Assembly: GCA_018333775.1 (NCBI GenBank)
Contig: JAGXSO010000055.1
Span: forward strand, 1 to 16,231
Source of the DNA: Truepera sp.
Lineage (GTDB): Bacteria; Deinococcota; Deinococci; Deinococcales; Trueperaceae
Reading direction: 5' to 3'
DNA length: 16,231 bases
The position numbers and the translations under genes are program-made. A model generated the notes under the pieces. It was given only the letters and a program-made list of their open reading frames with translations, searched no databases and was not told the origin of the DNA. Below, one piece after another: positions 1 to 7,033 of the stretch. Every line of letters starts with the position of its first letter. Position 1 is the first letter of the stretch.

Positions 1-938
1 GCCAGATAGCTCTCGAACTCGCGGCGCATGTCGCGCCCGAACTGCACCAGTTGGCGGTCGACCTCTTCAAGGGTGCGGCGGTCGCCTTCCAGCAGCGCCA
101 GGCGCTCGCGTACTACCTGCTCATACACAGTGCCTACGTGCTGGGCTACCCCGAGCGGGTTAAGCAGTTTGAGCTTAAGGCGCTCGTCGCCCTGGAGCGT
201 CTCGGCGATAAAGCGCTCGAGCCCGCGCAGCCCGGAAGCCTCAACCCCAGCCTCGTCTCCTGCCTGCTTGGCCCGGAAAGCCTGCTTGGCGCTAACTCCA
301 AACACCTGCGGGGTGAGGCCGAGCGCCTCCCGGGCGTGCACAGTGACAAACTCCAACACCTGGCGCCTATCCGCCTCGCTCTCCAAGATGTCGAGCTTGT
401 TAACCACGATGACGATCTTTTTCCCCCATGAGGCGATCAGTTCCAAAAAGGCCCGCTCCGACTCGGTAAAGGGGCGGTCGGCGTTGGTTACAAAGAGCAC
501 CAGATCAGCCCGCGGCACGAAGCGCTCGGTCAGCTCCTGATGGCGCTTAATGACCGCGTTGGTGCCTGGCGTATCGACGAAGGCCACCTCGCGCAGCAGC
601 GGCAAGGGGGCCTCGCGGCGCAACAGGAAGCCGCCCTCGTCGGTCTCCTTGGCCTGCTCGCCGTAGGTGAGAATGGTAATCCGGTCGGTAGTAGGGGTGA
701 CGCCCTCAAGCATCACCGCCTGGCCTAGCAGGGCGTTGAGGACAGTAGACTTGCCGGCGTTGTATTCGCCGACGACCACCAGCATAAAGAGCCCTTCGAG
801 GTCGCGCAGGGCGCTTTTCAGCTCGGCGAGGTCGCCGCTGGCTGCATCGAGCTTGCCGAGCACGGTGCGCAGGTCGGCAATCGCTAACCGCTCGCGGTTC
901 AAGAGGTCGCGCACGGCCTCGTCCATGGTCAGATCCAT
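1..938 (-). CDS. Dynamin-like GTPase (partial, C-terminus beyond left edge)
   Basis: The frame is open from ATG at 938 to the window edge, giving 312 N-terminal residues. The G-domain motifs are present in order: P-loop GEYNAGKST (residues 57-65), switch-I threonines in VTPTTD (80-85), DTPG (122-125), NKLD (180-183) and SAKQ (216-219). The GEYNAGKST form and a large GTPase domain preceded by about 50 helical residues are typical of bacterial dynamin-like proteins, which bind and remodel membranes after GTP-driven oligomerisation. After about residue 265 the sequence is helical and charged, as expected for the start of the stalk. The membrane-binding paddle would lie outside the window. The gene points away from the peptidase operon across a 437-bp repeat-rich spacer. 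The family call is firm; the cellular role (membrane stress, lipid handling or division) cannot be read from the sequence. Confidence 0.88.
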   Translation of the reverse strand, partial: MDLTMDEAVRDLLNRERLAIADLRTVLGKLDAASGDLAELKSALRDLEGLFMLVVVGEYNAGKSTVLNALLGQAVMLEGVTPTTDRITILTYGEQAKETDEGGFLLRREAPLPLLREVAFVDTPGTNAVIKRHQELTERFVPRADLVLFVTNADRPFTESERAFLELIASWGKKIVIVVNKLDILESEADRRQVLEFVTVHAREALGLTPQVFGVSAKQAFRAKQAGDEAGVEASGLRGLERFIAETLQGDERLKLKLLNPLGVAQHVGTVYEQVVRERLALLEGDRRTLEEVDRQLVQFGRDMRREFESYL

Positions 939-995
939 GCTTCACCCTATCATGCAGGATTAGCCAGCGAGAGAAAAGTTGAGGAGGAATTGCCC

Positions 996-1011
996 GTGAA
1001 CTATCGTTCAC
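996..1011. promoter_or_regulatory. 16-bp perfect inverted repeat GTGAAC-TATC-GTTCAC
   Basis: Two perfect 6-bp arms are separated by 4 nt, 58 bp upstream of the dynamin gene start. There is no T-run on either side, so it is not an intrinsic terminator. It could be an operator half-site pair. It coincides with a possible GTG start: GAGGAGG (981-987) lies 8 nt upstream of GTG 996, and a 46-codon frame follows to TAA at 1134-1136 that runs straight into the repeat element. That ORF has no recognisable product, so the site is recorded only as a structure. Confidence 0.3.
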
Positions 1012-1012
1012 C

Positions 1013-1284
1013 ACCAAGGATGAAAAGGCGATCAGCCTTTCAGCTGGTACGGCTTCGCCTCGGCGCGCCCTTCGGGGTGCAAGGCTTTGCCCGAGTAATA
1101 AGGCTTCGCCCGAGCAATAAGGCTTCGCCCGAGTAATAAGGCTTCGCCCGAGTAATAAGGCTTCGCCCGAGTAATTCCGCGAAGCGCTGACCAGGCTATC
1201 AGCTTTAAGCCGACTGATAGACTGAGAGCCTGATAGCCTAGCAGCCTGATAGGCTTGCCCCTACTTGAATACTCGAATACTTGA
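1013..1284 (-). repeat. Dispersed composite intergenic repeat, copy A (inverted relative to copy B)
   Basis: This spacer holds three blocks that recur in the same order, on the opposite strand, at 7591-7886. Block 1225-1284 matches 7591-7650 at 57 of 60 bases. Block 1192-1223 matches 7819-7850 at 31 of 32 bases. Block 1018-1035 matches 7864-7881 exactly over 18 bases, with weaker similarity extending to 1013. The blocks are rich in short CAGCCTGATAG-like units that can pair with each other. In copy A the space between the second and third blocks contains a 19-bp tandem array; in copy B the first and second blocks are separated by a palindromic insertion. No coding potential was recognised. 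It resembles a non-coding repeat family spread between genes. Confidence 0.8.
1081..1175 (+). repeat. Tandem array, five copies of a 19-bp unit
   Basis: Five head-to-tail copies of aaggcttcgcccgagtaat occupy 1081-1099, 1100-1118, 1119-1137, 1138-1156 and 1157-1175. Copies 3 to 5 are identical, copy 1 has C to T at unit position 8, and copy 2 has T to C at position 16. There are no spacers between units, so this is not a CRISPR array. The array is absent from the matching copy B, which suggests local expansion by slippage after the two copies diverged. Confidence 0.95.
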
Positions 1285-1363
1285 CGACTGATTGTCGGAG
1301 GAGCGCTTACTCGTTTCTCACTCCTCTTTCCTCTTTTCTCGTTTCTTACTGAAGCTCGTGCGG

Positions 1364-1375
1364 TATCCTTATCTT
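1364..1375 (+). promoter_or_regulatory. Putative -10 box of a leaderless M32 peptidase transcript
   Basis: TATCCT at 1364-1369 ends 6 nt before the ATG at 1376, so transcription would start on or next to the initiation codon. No Shine-Dalgarno sequence precedes this ATG, which fits leaderless initiation, common in Deinococcota. No good -35 hexamer was found at 16-18 bp, so the call rests on position and the -10 match only. Confidence 0.4.
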
Positions 1376-2872
1376 ATGAACCATGCACTTACTGAACTGA
1401 AGGAGCGCCTAGCCGTCATCAGCGACCTCCACGAGGCCGCCGCCCTCCTCTCCTGGGATCAGCACACCTATATGCCGACCGGCGCTACGGCGGCGCGGGG
1501 CCAGCAGCTCGCTACCTTAAGCAAGCTCAGCCATCAGCTCTTTACCGACCCCGCTATCGGTGACCTGCTAACTATGCTCGAGGCTGCCCCACTAGCGCCC
1601 GACTCCGACGAGGCGGCCCTGGTCAAAGTGACGCGGCGCCTGTATGAGCGCGCTACTAAACTCCCCAGCGACTTCGTTGAGGAGTTCGCCAAGCTCCGCA
1701 CCCAAGCGCAGCAGCGCTGGGCCGAAGCACGCCGCGCTAAGGACTTCGCGCACTTTGCGCCGCTGTTGCAAGAGATCGTGGTGATGACCCGCCGCGAGGC
1801 GGACTACCTGGGCTACCTTGATCACCCCTATGACGCCCTGCTAGATGGTTATGAGCCCGGTATGCGGACCGCCGAGGTGAAGCGCGTCTTTGCCGAGCTT
1901 AAGGGCCCCACCGTAGCTCTGGTGCAGGCCATCAAGGCGCAAGGCCGCCTTAGCGACGCGCCGCTGCGCCAGCCCTTTGCTGAGGCCAAGCAAGAGGCGT
2001 TCGCCCTGGAGATGGCCCAGACTTTCGGCTACGATCTGTCGCACGGTAGGCTAGACCGCACCGTCCATCCCTTTGCCCAGAGCATCAGCAAGTACGATGT
2101 GCGGATCACCACCCGCTATAATCCTGAGTACCTGGTCCCGGCGCTGTTCGGCACGCTGCACGAGACCGGCCATGCGCTGTACGAGCAGGGGGTGGCCGAT
2201 GAGTACTACCGGAGCCCGCTCGGGTCGGTGCAGAGCTTGGGCCTGCACGAGTCGCAGTCGCGGCTGTGGGAGAACTTAGTCGGACGCAGCCGCGGCTTCT
2301 GGCAGTACGCCTATCCTAAACTTCGGGCCTACTTCCCTGAGCTTAACGGGGTGCCGCTCGAAGAGTTCTATGCCGCCATCAACCGCGTCGAGCCGAGCTT
2401 TATCCGCGTCGAAGCCGACGAGGTCACCTATAATCTGCATATTATGCTCCGCTTCGAGCTCGAGCTGGCCCTGCTCGAGGGGTCGCTGGCCGTGCCGGAC
2501 ATCCCTGACGCCTGGAACGCCAAGATGGCTGAGTACCTGGGCCAGACCCCGCCCGACGATGCGCTGGGCTGCCTGCAAGATATCCACTGGTCGATGGGCG
2601 GCATCGGCTACTTCCCGACCTATACCTTGGGCAATGTGATGAGCGTGCAGCTATTCGAGGCGGCCAAGCGCGCCCACCCCGAGCTCGAGCTAGAGATCGC
2701 CCAAGGCCGCTTCGCGACGCTGCTGACCTGGCTGCGCGACAACGTCCACCGGCACGGCGCCAAGTACCAGGCCGATGAGCTGTTACAGCGCGCTACCGGC
2801 AGCCGGCTTGACCCTGAGCCGTACCTCGGCTACTTGACAACCAAGTATCAGACGCTCTACGGCCTTGCTTAA
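1376..2872 (+). CDS. Zinc carboxypeptidase, peptidase family M32 (carboxypeptidase Taq type)
   Basis: This cytoplasmic metallocarboxypeptidase removes C-terminal residues from peptides. The 498-residue product has the full M32 length and all diagnostic motifs: HPF (231-233), DVRIT (241-245), zinc-binding HETGH (262-266), HESQS (291-295), IRVEAD (343-348) and a GxxQDxHW block (398-405, GCLQDIHW). There is no signal peptide. An upstream ATG at 1292 would add 28 residues drawn from a pyrimidine-rich spacer. The 1376 start was chosen because it matches the usual family N-terminus (helical ALTELKERLA) and has a suitably placed -10 box. The stop overlaps the TTG start of the next gene, so the genes are likely translationally coupled. 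The likely role is peptide turnover during protein degradation. Confidence 0.95.
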   Translation: MNHALTELKERLAVISDLHEAAALLSWDQHTYMPTGATAARGQQLATLSKLSHQLFTDPAIGDLLTMLEAAPLAPDSDEAALVKVTRRLYERATKLPSDFVEEFAKLRTQAQQRWAEARRAKDFAHFAPLLQEIVVMTRREADYLGYLDHPYDALLDGYEPGMRTAEVKRVFAELKGPTVALVQAIKAQGRLSDAPLRQPFAEAKQEAFALEMAQTFGYDLSHGRLDRTVHPFAQSISKYDVRITTRYNPEYLVPALFGTLHETGHALYEQGVADEYYRSPLGSVQSLGLHESQSRLWENLVGRSRGFWQYAYPKLRAYFPELNGVPLEEFYAAINRVEPSFIRVEADEVTYNLHIMLRFELELALLEGSLAVPDIPDAWNAKMAEYLGQTPPDDALGCLQDIHWSMGGIGYFPTYTLGNVMSVQLFEAAKRAHPELELEIAQGRFATLLTWLRDNVHRHGAKYQADELLQRATGSRLDPEPYLGYLTTKYQTLYGLA

Positions 2873-3359
2873 CGATCAAGATCTACAGCGCTTTATTGCC
2901 GAGCTTGGGATCGAGGCGGTGCTGGTCTATCCCGACCGCCCCACGCCGACCGTCCCGGCTGCCGCCGAGGCGCTCGGGGTAAGGCCGCAAGAGATCGTTA
3001 AGAGCCTGGTCTTCTTGGTGCGAGGCGAGCCGTGGCTAGTTATTGCCGCCGGCGAGGCGCGGGTTAGCTTTAGGCGCTTGCGCGAGGAGCTTGGCGTCTC
3101 GCGGCGCAAGTTGCGGCTTGCTAGCGCCGAGGAGGCGCTAGAAATCACCGGCTTTGCGGTCGGCGCCATGCCGCCGTTTGGCCACCTTGCCCCGCTGCGG
3201 ACCATAATTGATAGCCTCAGCGTGCCTAGCCAAGACAGCAAGCTGCTATACGGCGGGGGCGGTACCCAGGCTGCTATGCTGCGGTTAAGTGTTGCCACCT
3301 TGCGAACAGTCACCCAAGGGCGCTGGCTCCCGCTGACCGCAGGGGAGGAGGAGGAGTGA
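2865..3359 (+). CDS. YbaK/ProX-type aminoacyl-tRNA deacylase domain protein
   Basis: The 164-residue product is a single YbaK-like domain. This family hydrolyses mischarged aminoacyl-tRNA in trans, for example Cys-tRNAPro or Ala-tRNAPro. Visible family features are the strand carrying the conserved lysine, EIVKSLVFLV (about 43-52), the AAG turn before EARVSF (about 62-70), and the VGAMPPFGH loop (about 98-106). The start is TTG at 2865, inside the last codons of the peptidase gene (8-nt overlap); no ATG or GTG nearby would keep the conserved N-terminal helix. The substrate amino acid cannot be decided. The C-terminus ends in a short acidic tail whose codons double as the GA-rich ribosome binding site of the next gene. 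Confidence 0.88.
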   Translation: MLNDQDLQRFIAELGIEAVLVYPDRPTPTVPAAAEALGVRPQEIVKSLVFLVRGEPWLVIAAGEARVSFRRLREELGVSRRKLRLASAEEALEITGFAVGAMPPFGHLAPLRTIIDSLSVPSQDSKLLYGGGGTQAAMLRLSVATLRTVTQGRWLPLTAGEEEE

Positions 3360-4354
3360 TGATACGAATCTTGCTGGCTGTGCTGCTGCTCGGCCTTAGC
3401 CTGGCCCACGCCCGCATCGGCGAGGAGCTGGAGCGCGTTTTGGCGGTGCTTAAGCCCTTTGAGCTGAGCCAACTGGAGAGCGGTGAATATACCGCTGGTG
3501 ACTTTAAGCTCACTTTTGAAGAGCGCGGGGGGCTCCTCTACAGCCTTTCCGGCAGCGGCTTGCTCGATGAGGACGGCATCGCTCTGGCCTCACAAGCCAT
3601 CGGCGCGGCTACCGGCTACCTGGAGGGGATCGCCGCACCGGTTAGGCAGTTTTTCGAGACGGAAGTCGGCGAGCTGTCCGGCCGCGGTCCTGTTCCGTAT
3701 AGAGTTGAGGAGTACACGCTTACCCTCGATGTCTCCGGCGATGCTGCCCCCTTCATGGTGACCTTCCGGCTAACGCTGCCGGCCGTTCCTGAGGAGCTAT
3801 TCCCGCCTGCCCGCCACACGCTAGGACCGGCAGACGCCCCCTACGTAATCCGCGAGTTCAGCGACTTTCAATGCCCGGCCTGCGCCAACTTCTACCGCGT
3901 GAGCCTGCCCCTCATCAAGGAGCAGCTCCTGGCACGGGGCGACGTACGCTTTGAGTTTCACTACCTGCCACTGGAAGGTCCTTTTATTAACTCCTTCCCA
4001 GCTGCTGAAGCCGCTGAGTGCGTGGCTTACCTTAACGGCCCGGAAGGTTTCTGGCGGTTTCACAGCGCGCTCTTTACCCACCAGCGGACCTGGGCCAACC
4101 TCGAAAACCCCACCAGCTACTTTGTGGAGCTAGCCGCTGACCAAGGGCTGGCTACCGAAGGGCTTGTGACCTGCCTAAGCGAGCGCACCTTCTATATCAC
4201 GGTGCGCGAGGCGCAAACCCACGCCATGCAGGTGCTGGGCTTGCGCAGCACCCCGTCAGTCTTCTTGGGTGGTTATCGGGTGCGCAACCACACTAACCTT
4301 GACGATTACCTGCGGGCTATGGCGCTGCAAGACGCCTTGGCGCTAGACGAGTAA
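3359..4354 (+). CDS. Secreted DsbA-family thioredoxin-fold protein with an N-terminal extension
   Basis: This 331-residue protein begins with a signal peptide (positive residue, then hydrophobic residues 3-16, cleavage near AHA 16-18). Residues 20-145 form an alpha/beta domain that I do not recognise. Residues 153-325 are a DsbA-like thioredoxin domain with redox motif CPAC (172-175) in FSDFQCPAC, and the cis-proline loop STPSVF (297-302). The insert contains two more cysteines, C221 and C272, a possible structural pair. The expected role is disulfide formation or isomerisation in exported proteins. GTG 3356 is possible, but ATG 3359 overlaps the upstream stop (TGATG) and has GGAGG at 3347-3351, 7 nt upstream. 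The gene ends 3 nt from the convergent exporter gene, with no hairpin terminator between them. Confidence 0.88.
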   Translation: MIRILLAVLLLGLSLAHARIGEELERVLAVLKPFELSQLESGEYTAGDFKLTFEERGGLLYSLSGSGLLDEDGIALASQAIGAATGYLEGIAAPVRQFFETEVGELSGRGPVPYRVEEYTLTLDVSGDAAPFMVTFRLTLPAVPEELFPPARHTLGPADAPYVIREFSDFQCPACANFYRVSLPLIKEQLLARGDVRFEFHYLPLEGPFINSFPAAEAAECVAYLNGPEGFWRFHSALFTHQRTWANLENPTSYFVELAADQGLATEGLVTCLSERTFYITVREAQTHAMQVLGLRSTPSVFLGGYRVRNHTNLDDYLRAMALQDALALDE

Positions 4355-4357
4355 GGA

Positions 4358-5188
4358 CTACCAGCGGCGCAGTCCGCTAAGAAGCATAGCCAAGAGCACC
4401 AGCAAGCCGCCTAGCCAGCCTAATAAGCTCAAGGTCTCGCCGAGCCACAGGTAGGCAAAGAAGGCCGCAAATACTGGCTCCAAGACGAAGATCACCGCTG
4501 CCGCATAGGCGGGCACCACCCGCTGGGCATAGGTCTGAGCTACCGTAGCGATAGCTGTAGCTGCTACCGCAAGATAGGCAAGCGCCCCCCAGGTCGCAAC
4601 GGGGATCTCCGGGATCAGGCTCAGGTGTGGCAGCGCCCACAGCCAGGCTAGCGCGGCCATCGGCCAGAGCTGTACCGCCGAGAGCGACAGCGCCGAAGCC
4701 TTGCCTGCCACCTCGCCCAGATAGACCACGTAATAGGCGTAAAAGACGGCTGTAGCCAGGATCCACAGGTCGCCGCTGTTGATGCCGTCCACACTCGTTA
4801 GCGTCAACAACCCTAGGCCGGTGAGGGCTACCAGGGCGGCCAGATAGGCCTTAGGGGGGATGCGGTTTTTAAACCACCAGCTGCCGATAATAGGGGTCAA
4901 GATAACGTTGAGGCCGGTAATAAAGGCTGCCTTGGAGGCAGTAGTGAGGCTTAAACCGATGGTCTGGGTGGCAAAACCGGCAAAGGCCAACAGCCCTAAG
5001 ATCAAGGCCGGACGCCAGGCCCGGCGATCAAGCCGCACCCAGGCCAGCGCCAGCGCCGCCAGGGTAAAGCGGATGGCCAATAAGAGCGGCACCGGCAGCA
5101 CTTCAAGCGCTTCCTTGACGATGGCAAAGGTCGATCCCCAGACGACGGTGATGGCAATAAGGGTAAGCACTCCAACCAGCGGCGACAC
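4358..5188 (-). CDS. EamA-domain (DMT superfamily) transporter
   Basis: This is an inner-membrane protein of 276 residues with about ten hydrophobic segments arranged as two EamA repeats (roughly 8-130 and 140-272), the normal size for drug/metabolite exporters. The first repeat has the WGSTF motif (17-21) and ASKAAFITGLNVILTP (84-99). The second ends with EPVFAAFFAYLWLGE (237-251). These signatures are typical of RhaT/EamA permeases; the substrate is unknown. The start is GTG at 5188. An in-frame stop (TAG) about 50 nt further upstream, with no ATG, GTG or TTG between, leaves no longer option, and no clear ribosome binding site precedes it. It is transcribed divergently from ispF and convergently with the DsbA-like gene. 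Confidence 0.9.
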   Translation of the reverse strand: MSPLVGVLTLIAITVVWGSTFAIVKEALEVLPVPLLLAIRFTLAALALAWVRLDRRAWRPALILGLLAFAGFATQTIGLSLTTASKAAFITGLNVILTPIIGSWWFKNRIPPKAYLAALVALTGLGLLTLTSVDGINSGDLWILATAVFYAYYVVYLGEVAGKASALSLSAVQLWPMAALAWLWALPHLSLIPEIPVATWGALAYLAVAATAIATVAQTYAQRVVPAYAAAVIFVLEPVFAAFFAYLWLGETLSLLGWLGGLLVLLAMLLSGLRRW

Positions 5189-5246
5189 ACCGGCGATTCT
5201 TGCATACCGATTGTCAGCGAGTCGACCGGCAATCTACATGAACGAT

Positions 5247-5280
5247 TTGCCACGGTTCTCGTGAGTCATTAGATTAGAAT
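5247..5280 (+). promoter_or_regulatory. Putative ispF promoter(s)
   Basis: TTGCCA (5247-5252) and TAGATT (5270-5275) are separated by 17 bp, a good match to a primary-sigma promoter. A second -10-like box, TAGAAT (5275-5280), overlaps it and ends 7 nt before ATG 5288. Use of the second box would make a leaderless mRNA starting at the mini-ORF ahead of ispF. The call is from sequence match only. Confidence 0.45.
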
Positions 5281-5287
5281 AGTGGCT

Positions 5288-5314
5288 ATGAAAAACCTGA
5301 CTATCACCATATGA
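5288..5314 (+). CDS. Possible 8-codon leader ORF overlapping the ispF start
   Basis: ATG at 5288 opens a frame encoding MKNLTITI, and its TGA (5312-5314) overlaps the ispF ATG (5311-5313) as ATGA. ispF itself has no Shine-Dalgarno sequence, so termination-reinitiation from this ORF is a plausible way to start it. TAGAAT, 7 nt upstream, could deliver a leaderless 5' end at this ATG. Eight codons are easily met by chance, so confidence is low. Confidence 0.25.
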   Translation: MKNLTITI

Positions 5315-5790
5315 ACGGCCAAGCCTTCCGCATCGGTTATGGTGAAGATACCCATGCTCTAGCGGCTGGGCGCCTACTGATCGTTGGCGGCGTGCCGATT
5401 GCTAGCCCGCATGGCGCCGTGGCGCATAGCGACGGTGACGTGCTGCTGCATGCACTGGCTGATGCCTTGCTGGCTGGCTATGCGCTCGGCGACATTGGCG
5501 AGTACTATCCGCCAACGGAAGCGTCCTTTAAGGATATGGACAGCGCGGAGATAGTTAAGGGCGTGCTGGCTATCCTGGATCAGCACGCTGCCGGCTTCTC
5601 GGTTGTCAACGTGGCCGCGGTAGTAACCCTAGACCAGCCTAGACTCGGACCTTACCGGCAGCGGATGCAAGCGCGGATAGCGGAGTTGCTATCGCTTGAA
5701 CCGGAGCGGGTCGGCGCGACCTTCAAGACCAGCGAAGGGCTGGCGCCGGGGCATATTCAGGCGCGGGTGACGGTGCTGCTAGTTTCCTGA
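5311..5790 (+). CDS. ispF: 2-C-methyl-D-erythritol 2,4-cyclodiphosphate synthase
   Basis: IspF converts 4-diphosphocytidyl-methylerythritol 2-phosphate to the cyclic diphosphate plus CMP in the non-mevalonate isoprenoid pathway. The product has 159 residues, the normal length. Metal-binding residues are seen in GYGEDTH (9-15; Asp 13 and His 15), and the third ligand lies in the HSDGDVLLH block (39-47; His 47). ALGDIGEYYP (57-66) and the C-terminal KTSEGLAPG (139-147), which lines the CDP pocket, are also present. The homotrimeric enzyme is cytoplasmic. ispD is not adjacent; the gene stands alone between divergent and convergent neighbours. The start is ATG 5311, 10 codons before the conserved motif, without a Shine-Dalgarno sequence. 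Confidence 0.95.
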   Translation: MNGQAFRIGYGEDTHALAAGRLLIVGGVPIASPHGAVAHSDGDVLLHALADALLAGYALGDIGEYYPPTEASFKDMDSAEIVKGVLAILDQHAAGFSVVNVAAVVTLDQPRLGPYRQRMQARIAELLSLEPERVGATFKTSEGLAPGHIQARVTVLLVS

Positions 5791-5799
5791 TGCTGGCCG

Positions 5800-5833
5800 G
5801 CCAAATAAAAAGCCCCCTCGAGCGAGGGGGCTT
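5800..5833 (-). terminator. Intrinsic terminator of the SLH protein gene
   Basis: AAGCCCCCTC (5810-5819) and GAGGGGGCTT (5824-5833) form a perfect 10-bp GC-rich stem with a 4-nt loop. Read on the minus strand, the stem is followed by TTTTATTT, the U-run required for intrinsic termination, and it begins 16 nt after the minus-strand gene stop. On the plus strand no T-run follows, so any effect on ispF transcripts would be weaker. Confidence 0.85.
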
Positions 5834-5849
5834 GCTAGCGCTGCCGCTC

Positions 5850-6980
5850 TTACGGGCGGAAGCTCACACCCAAAGCAATGGTCGGGTAGAGCTGGCTGTA
5901 GGGTGCGACAGGCACCACGTTAAAGTAGTAGTCAACTGTCGCTTCCAGGAACAGGCCCAGGTTGCGGGTAAAGTTGAACTCCAGGCCGAGCAGGCCGCCA
6001 GCGAAGGGGCCCTCATTGACCTGACCCCAGTTGGCTAGATTAAAGGTATAGCCACCGCCGGCACCGACATAGGCGTTCAAGTTGCCGCCTAAGTTGAGGC
6101 GATAGATCAGATGGGCTGCGCCGGTTAAGCTACCGGCTTCAATCGGGCTCTGGCGACCGTAATCGATCGTGGCTCTGGCTCCGATTCCCCACAGGATGTT
6201 GTCGAAGCCGACCTTGAGGCGAGCGCCGAAGCGGAGATCTTGCAGCGCGGTGAAGGTGTCGATCTCACCAAAACCGGCCAAGCCCACATAGAACGGACCG
6301 CGCACCGGCACTACCGGCTCAACCACGGGGACGGGGACTTCAACCGGCTCAACCGGCACTGGCTCGACTACTGGCGGGGCGACAACTACCTCACCGGGAG
6401 GGCCTGCAGGACCAGGCGGGCCGGGAGGACCTTCGGGGCCTTGCGGGCCAACTGGGCCGGGAGGGCCAGCTGGGCCAACTGGGCCGGGCGGTCCGGGCGG
6501 TCCAGCCGGGCCTTGCGGTCCAGGCGGGCCTTGCAGTACACCAGCAGCGATATCGGCGCGGATGGCATCGAGTTCGGCAGTGAGCTGAGCTAGCTGCGCC
6601 CGCAGCAGTTCGATCTCACTCAGGAGAGTCTGCTCGAGCGTGCCGACCCGCGCTCCGAGGGCGTCAAGGTCGGCGGCTAGCTCCGCTACGGCGTTGCGTA
6701 GCGCAGCGATTTCGGTCTCGCTGAACGCCCGCAGGGCGGCCATATCGCGCTCGACAACGTCGAGCAGGCGGCTCACGACTAGCGCCGCCTGGTAACGGGT
6801 GAAGCCCTCGTTACCGCGGAAGGTGCCGTCCGGGAAGCCGATGACGATGCCTAGCTCGGCGACCCGAGCCACCGCGTCAGCGGCCCAATGCCCCGCCGGG
6901 ATGTCCGCGAACGGTTGAGCCTGTGCCAGGGCACCGCTCAAGGTCGCGGCGGCAAGTAGGGTGATTAGTAACTTTCTCAT
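5850..6980 (-). CDS. Outer-envelope protein: SLH domain, coiled coil, collagen-like repeat, C-terminal beta barrel
   Basis: This 376-residue exported protein has a signal peptide (1-20, cleavage near ALAQA). One SLH domain follows (about 24-73: FADIP, HWAADAV, GFPDGTF, TRYQAA); SLH domains tether proteins to cell-wall polymers. Residues 75-148 are a heptad-rich alpha-helical stretch. Residues 151-198 are 16 uninterrupted G-X-Y triplets, mostly GPP, GPA, GPV and GPQ. A Pro/Val/Glu-rich hinge (199-227) leads into about 150 residues of alternating strands ending in ALGVSFRP, typical of a small outer-membrane barrel. SLH-helix-barrel order resembles the SlpA-like envelope proteins of Deinococcus-Thermus; the collagen segment is an addition. 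Ribosome binding site AGGAGGTA lies at 6991-6998, 10 nt from the ATG. The gene is monocistronic with its own terminator. Likely role: linking outer membrane to peptidoglycan. Confidence 0.88.
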   Translation of the reverse strand: MRKLLITLLAAATLSGALAQAQPFADIPAGHWAADAVARVAELGIVIGFPDGTFRGNEGFTRYQAALVVSRLLDVVERDMAALRAFSETEIAALRNAVAELAADLDALGARVGTLEQTLLSEIELLRAQLAQLTAELDAIRADIAAGVLQGPPGPQGPAGPPGPPGPVGPAGPPGPVGPQGPEGPPGPPGPAGPPGEVVVAPPVVEPVPVEPVEVPVPVVEPVVPVRGPFYVGLAGFGEIDTFTALQDLRFGARLKVGFDNILWGIGARATIDYGRQSPIEAGSLTGAAHLIYRLNLGGNLNAYVGAGGGYTFNLANWGQVNEGPFAGGLLGLEFNFTRNLGLFLEATVDYYFNVVPVAPYSQLYPTIALGVSFRP

Positions 6981-7033
6981 AACCCGATGTTACCTCCTAT
7001 GACTTTGCTTACTCTTTGCTGCGCGGTAGGCTT

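Noticed and set aside
28..540. Long plus-strand ORF at the left end
   Set aside because: It lies antisense to the dynamin-like GTPase, has a low-complexity Ser/Arg composition and shows no recognisable domain.
1081..1175. Possible CRISPR array
   Set aside because: The 19-bp units are directly joined without spacers and no cas gene is present.
1292..1375. 28-residue N-terminal extension of the M32 peptidase
   Set aside because: The DNA is a pyrimidine-rich spacer next to the repeat, the peptide is unlike the family, and ATG 1376 fits both the family start and the -10 position.
5800..5833. Terminator for ispF
   Set aside because: The hairpin lies after ispF, but the T-run is on the minus-strand side, so it was assigned to the SLH protein gene; weak bidirectional action remains possible.
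6240..6593. Plus-strand ORF opposite the collagen-like segment
   Set aside because: Its RAGRA/NWAGR-type repeats are only the complement of the GPP triplets.
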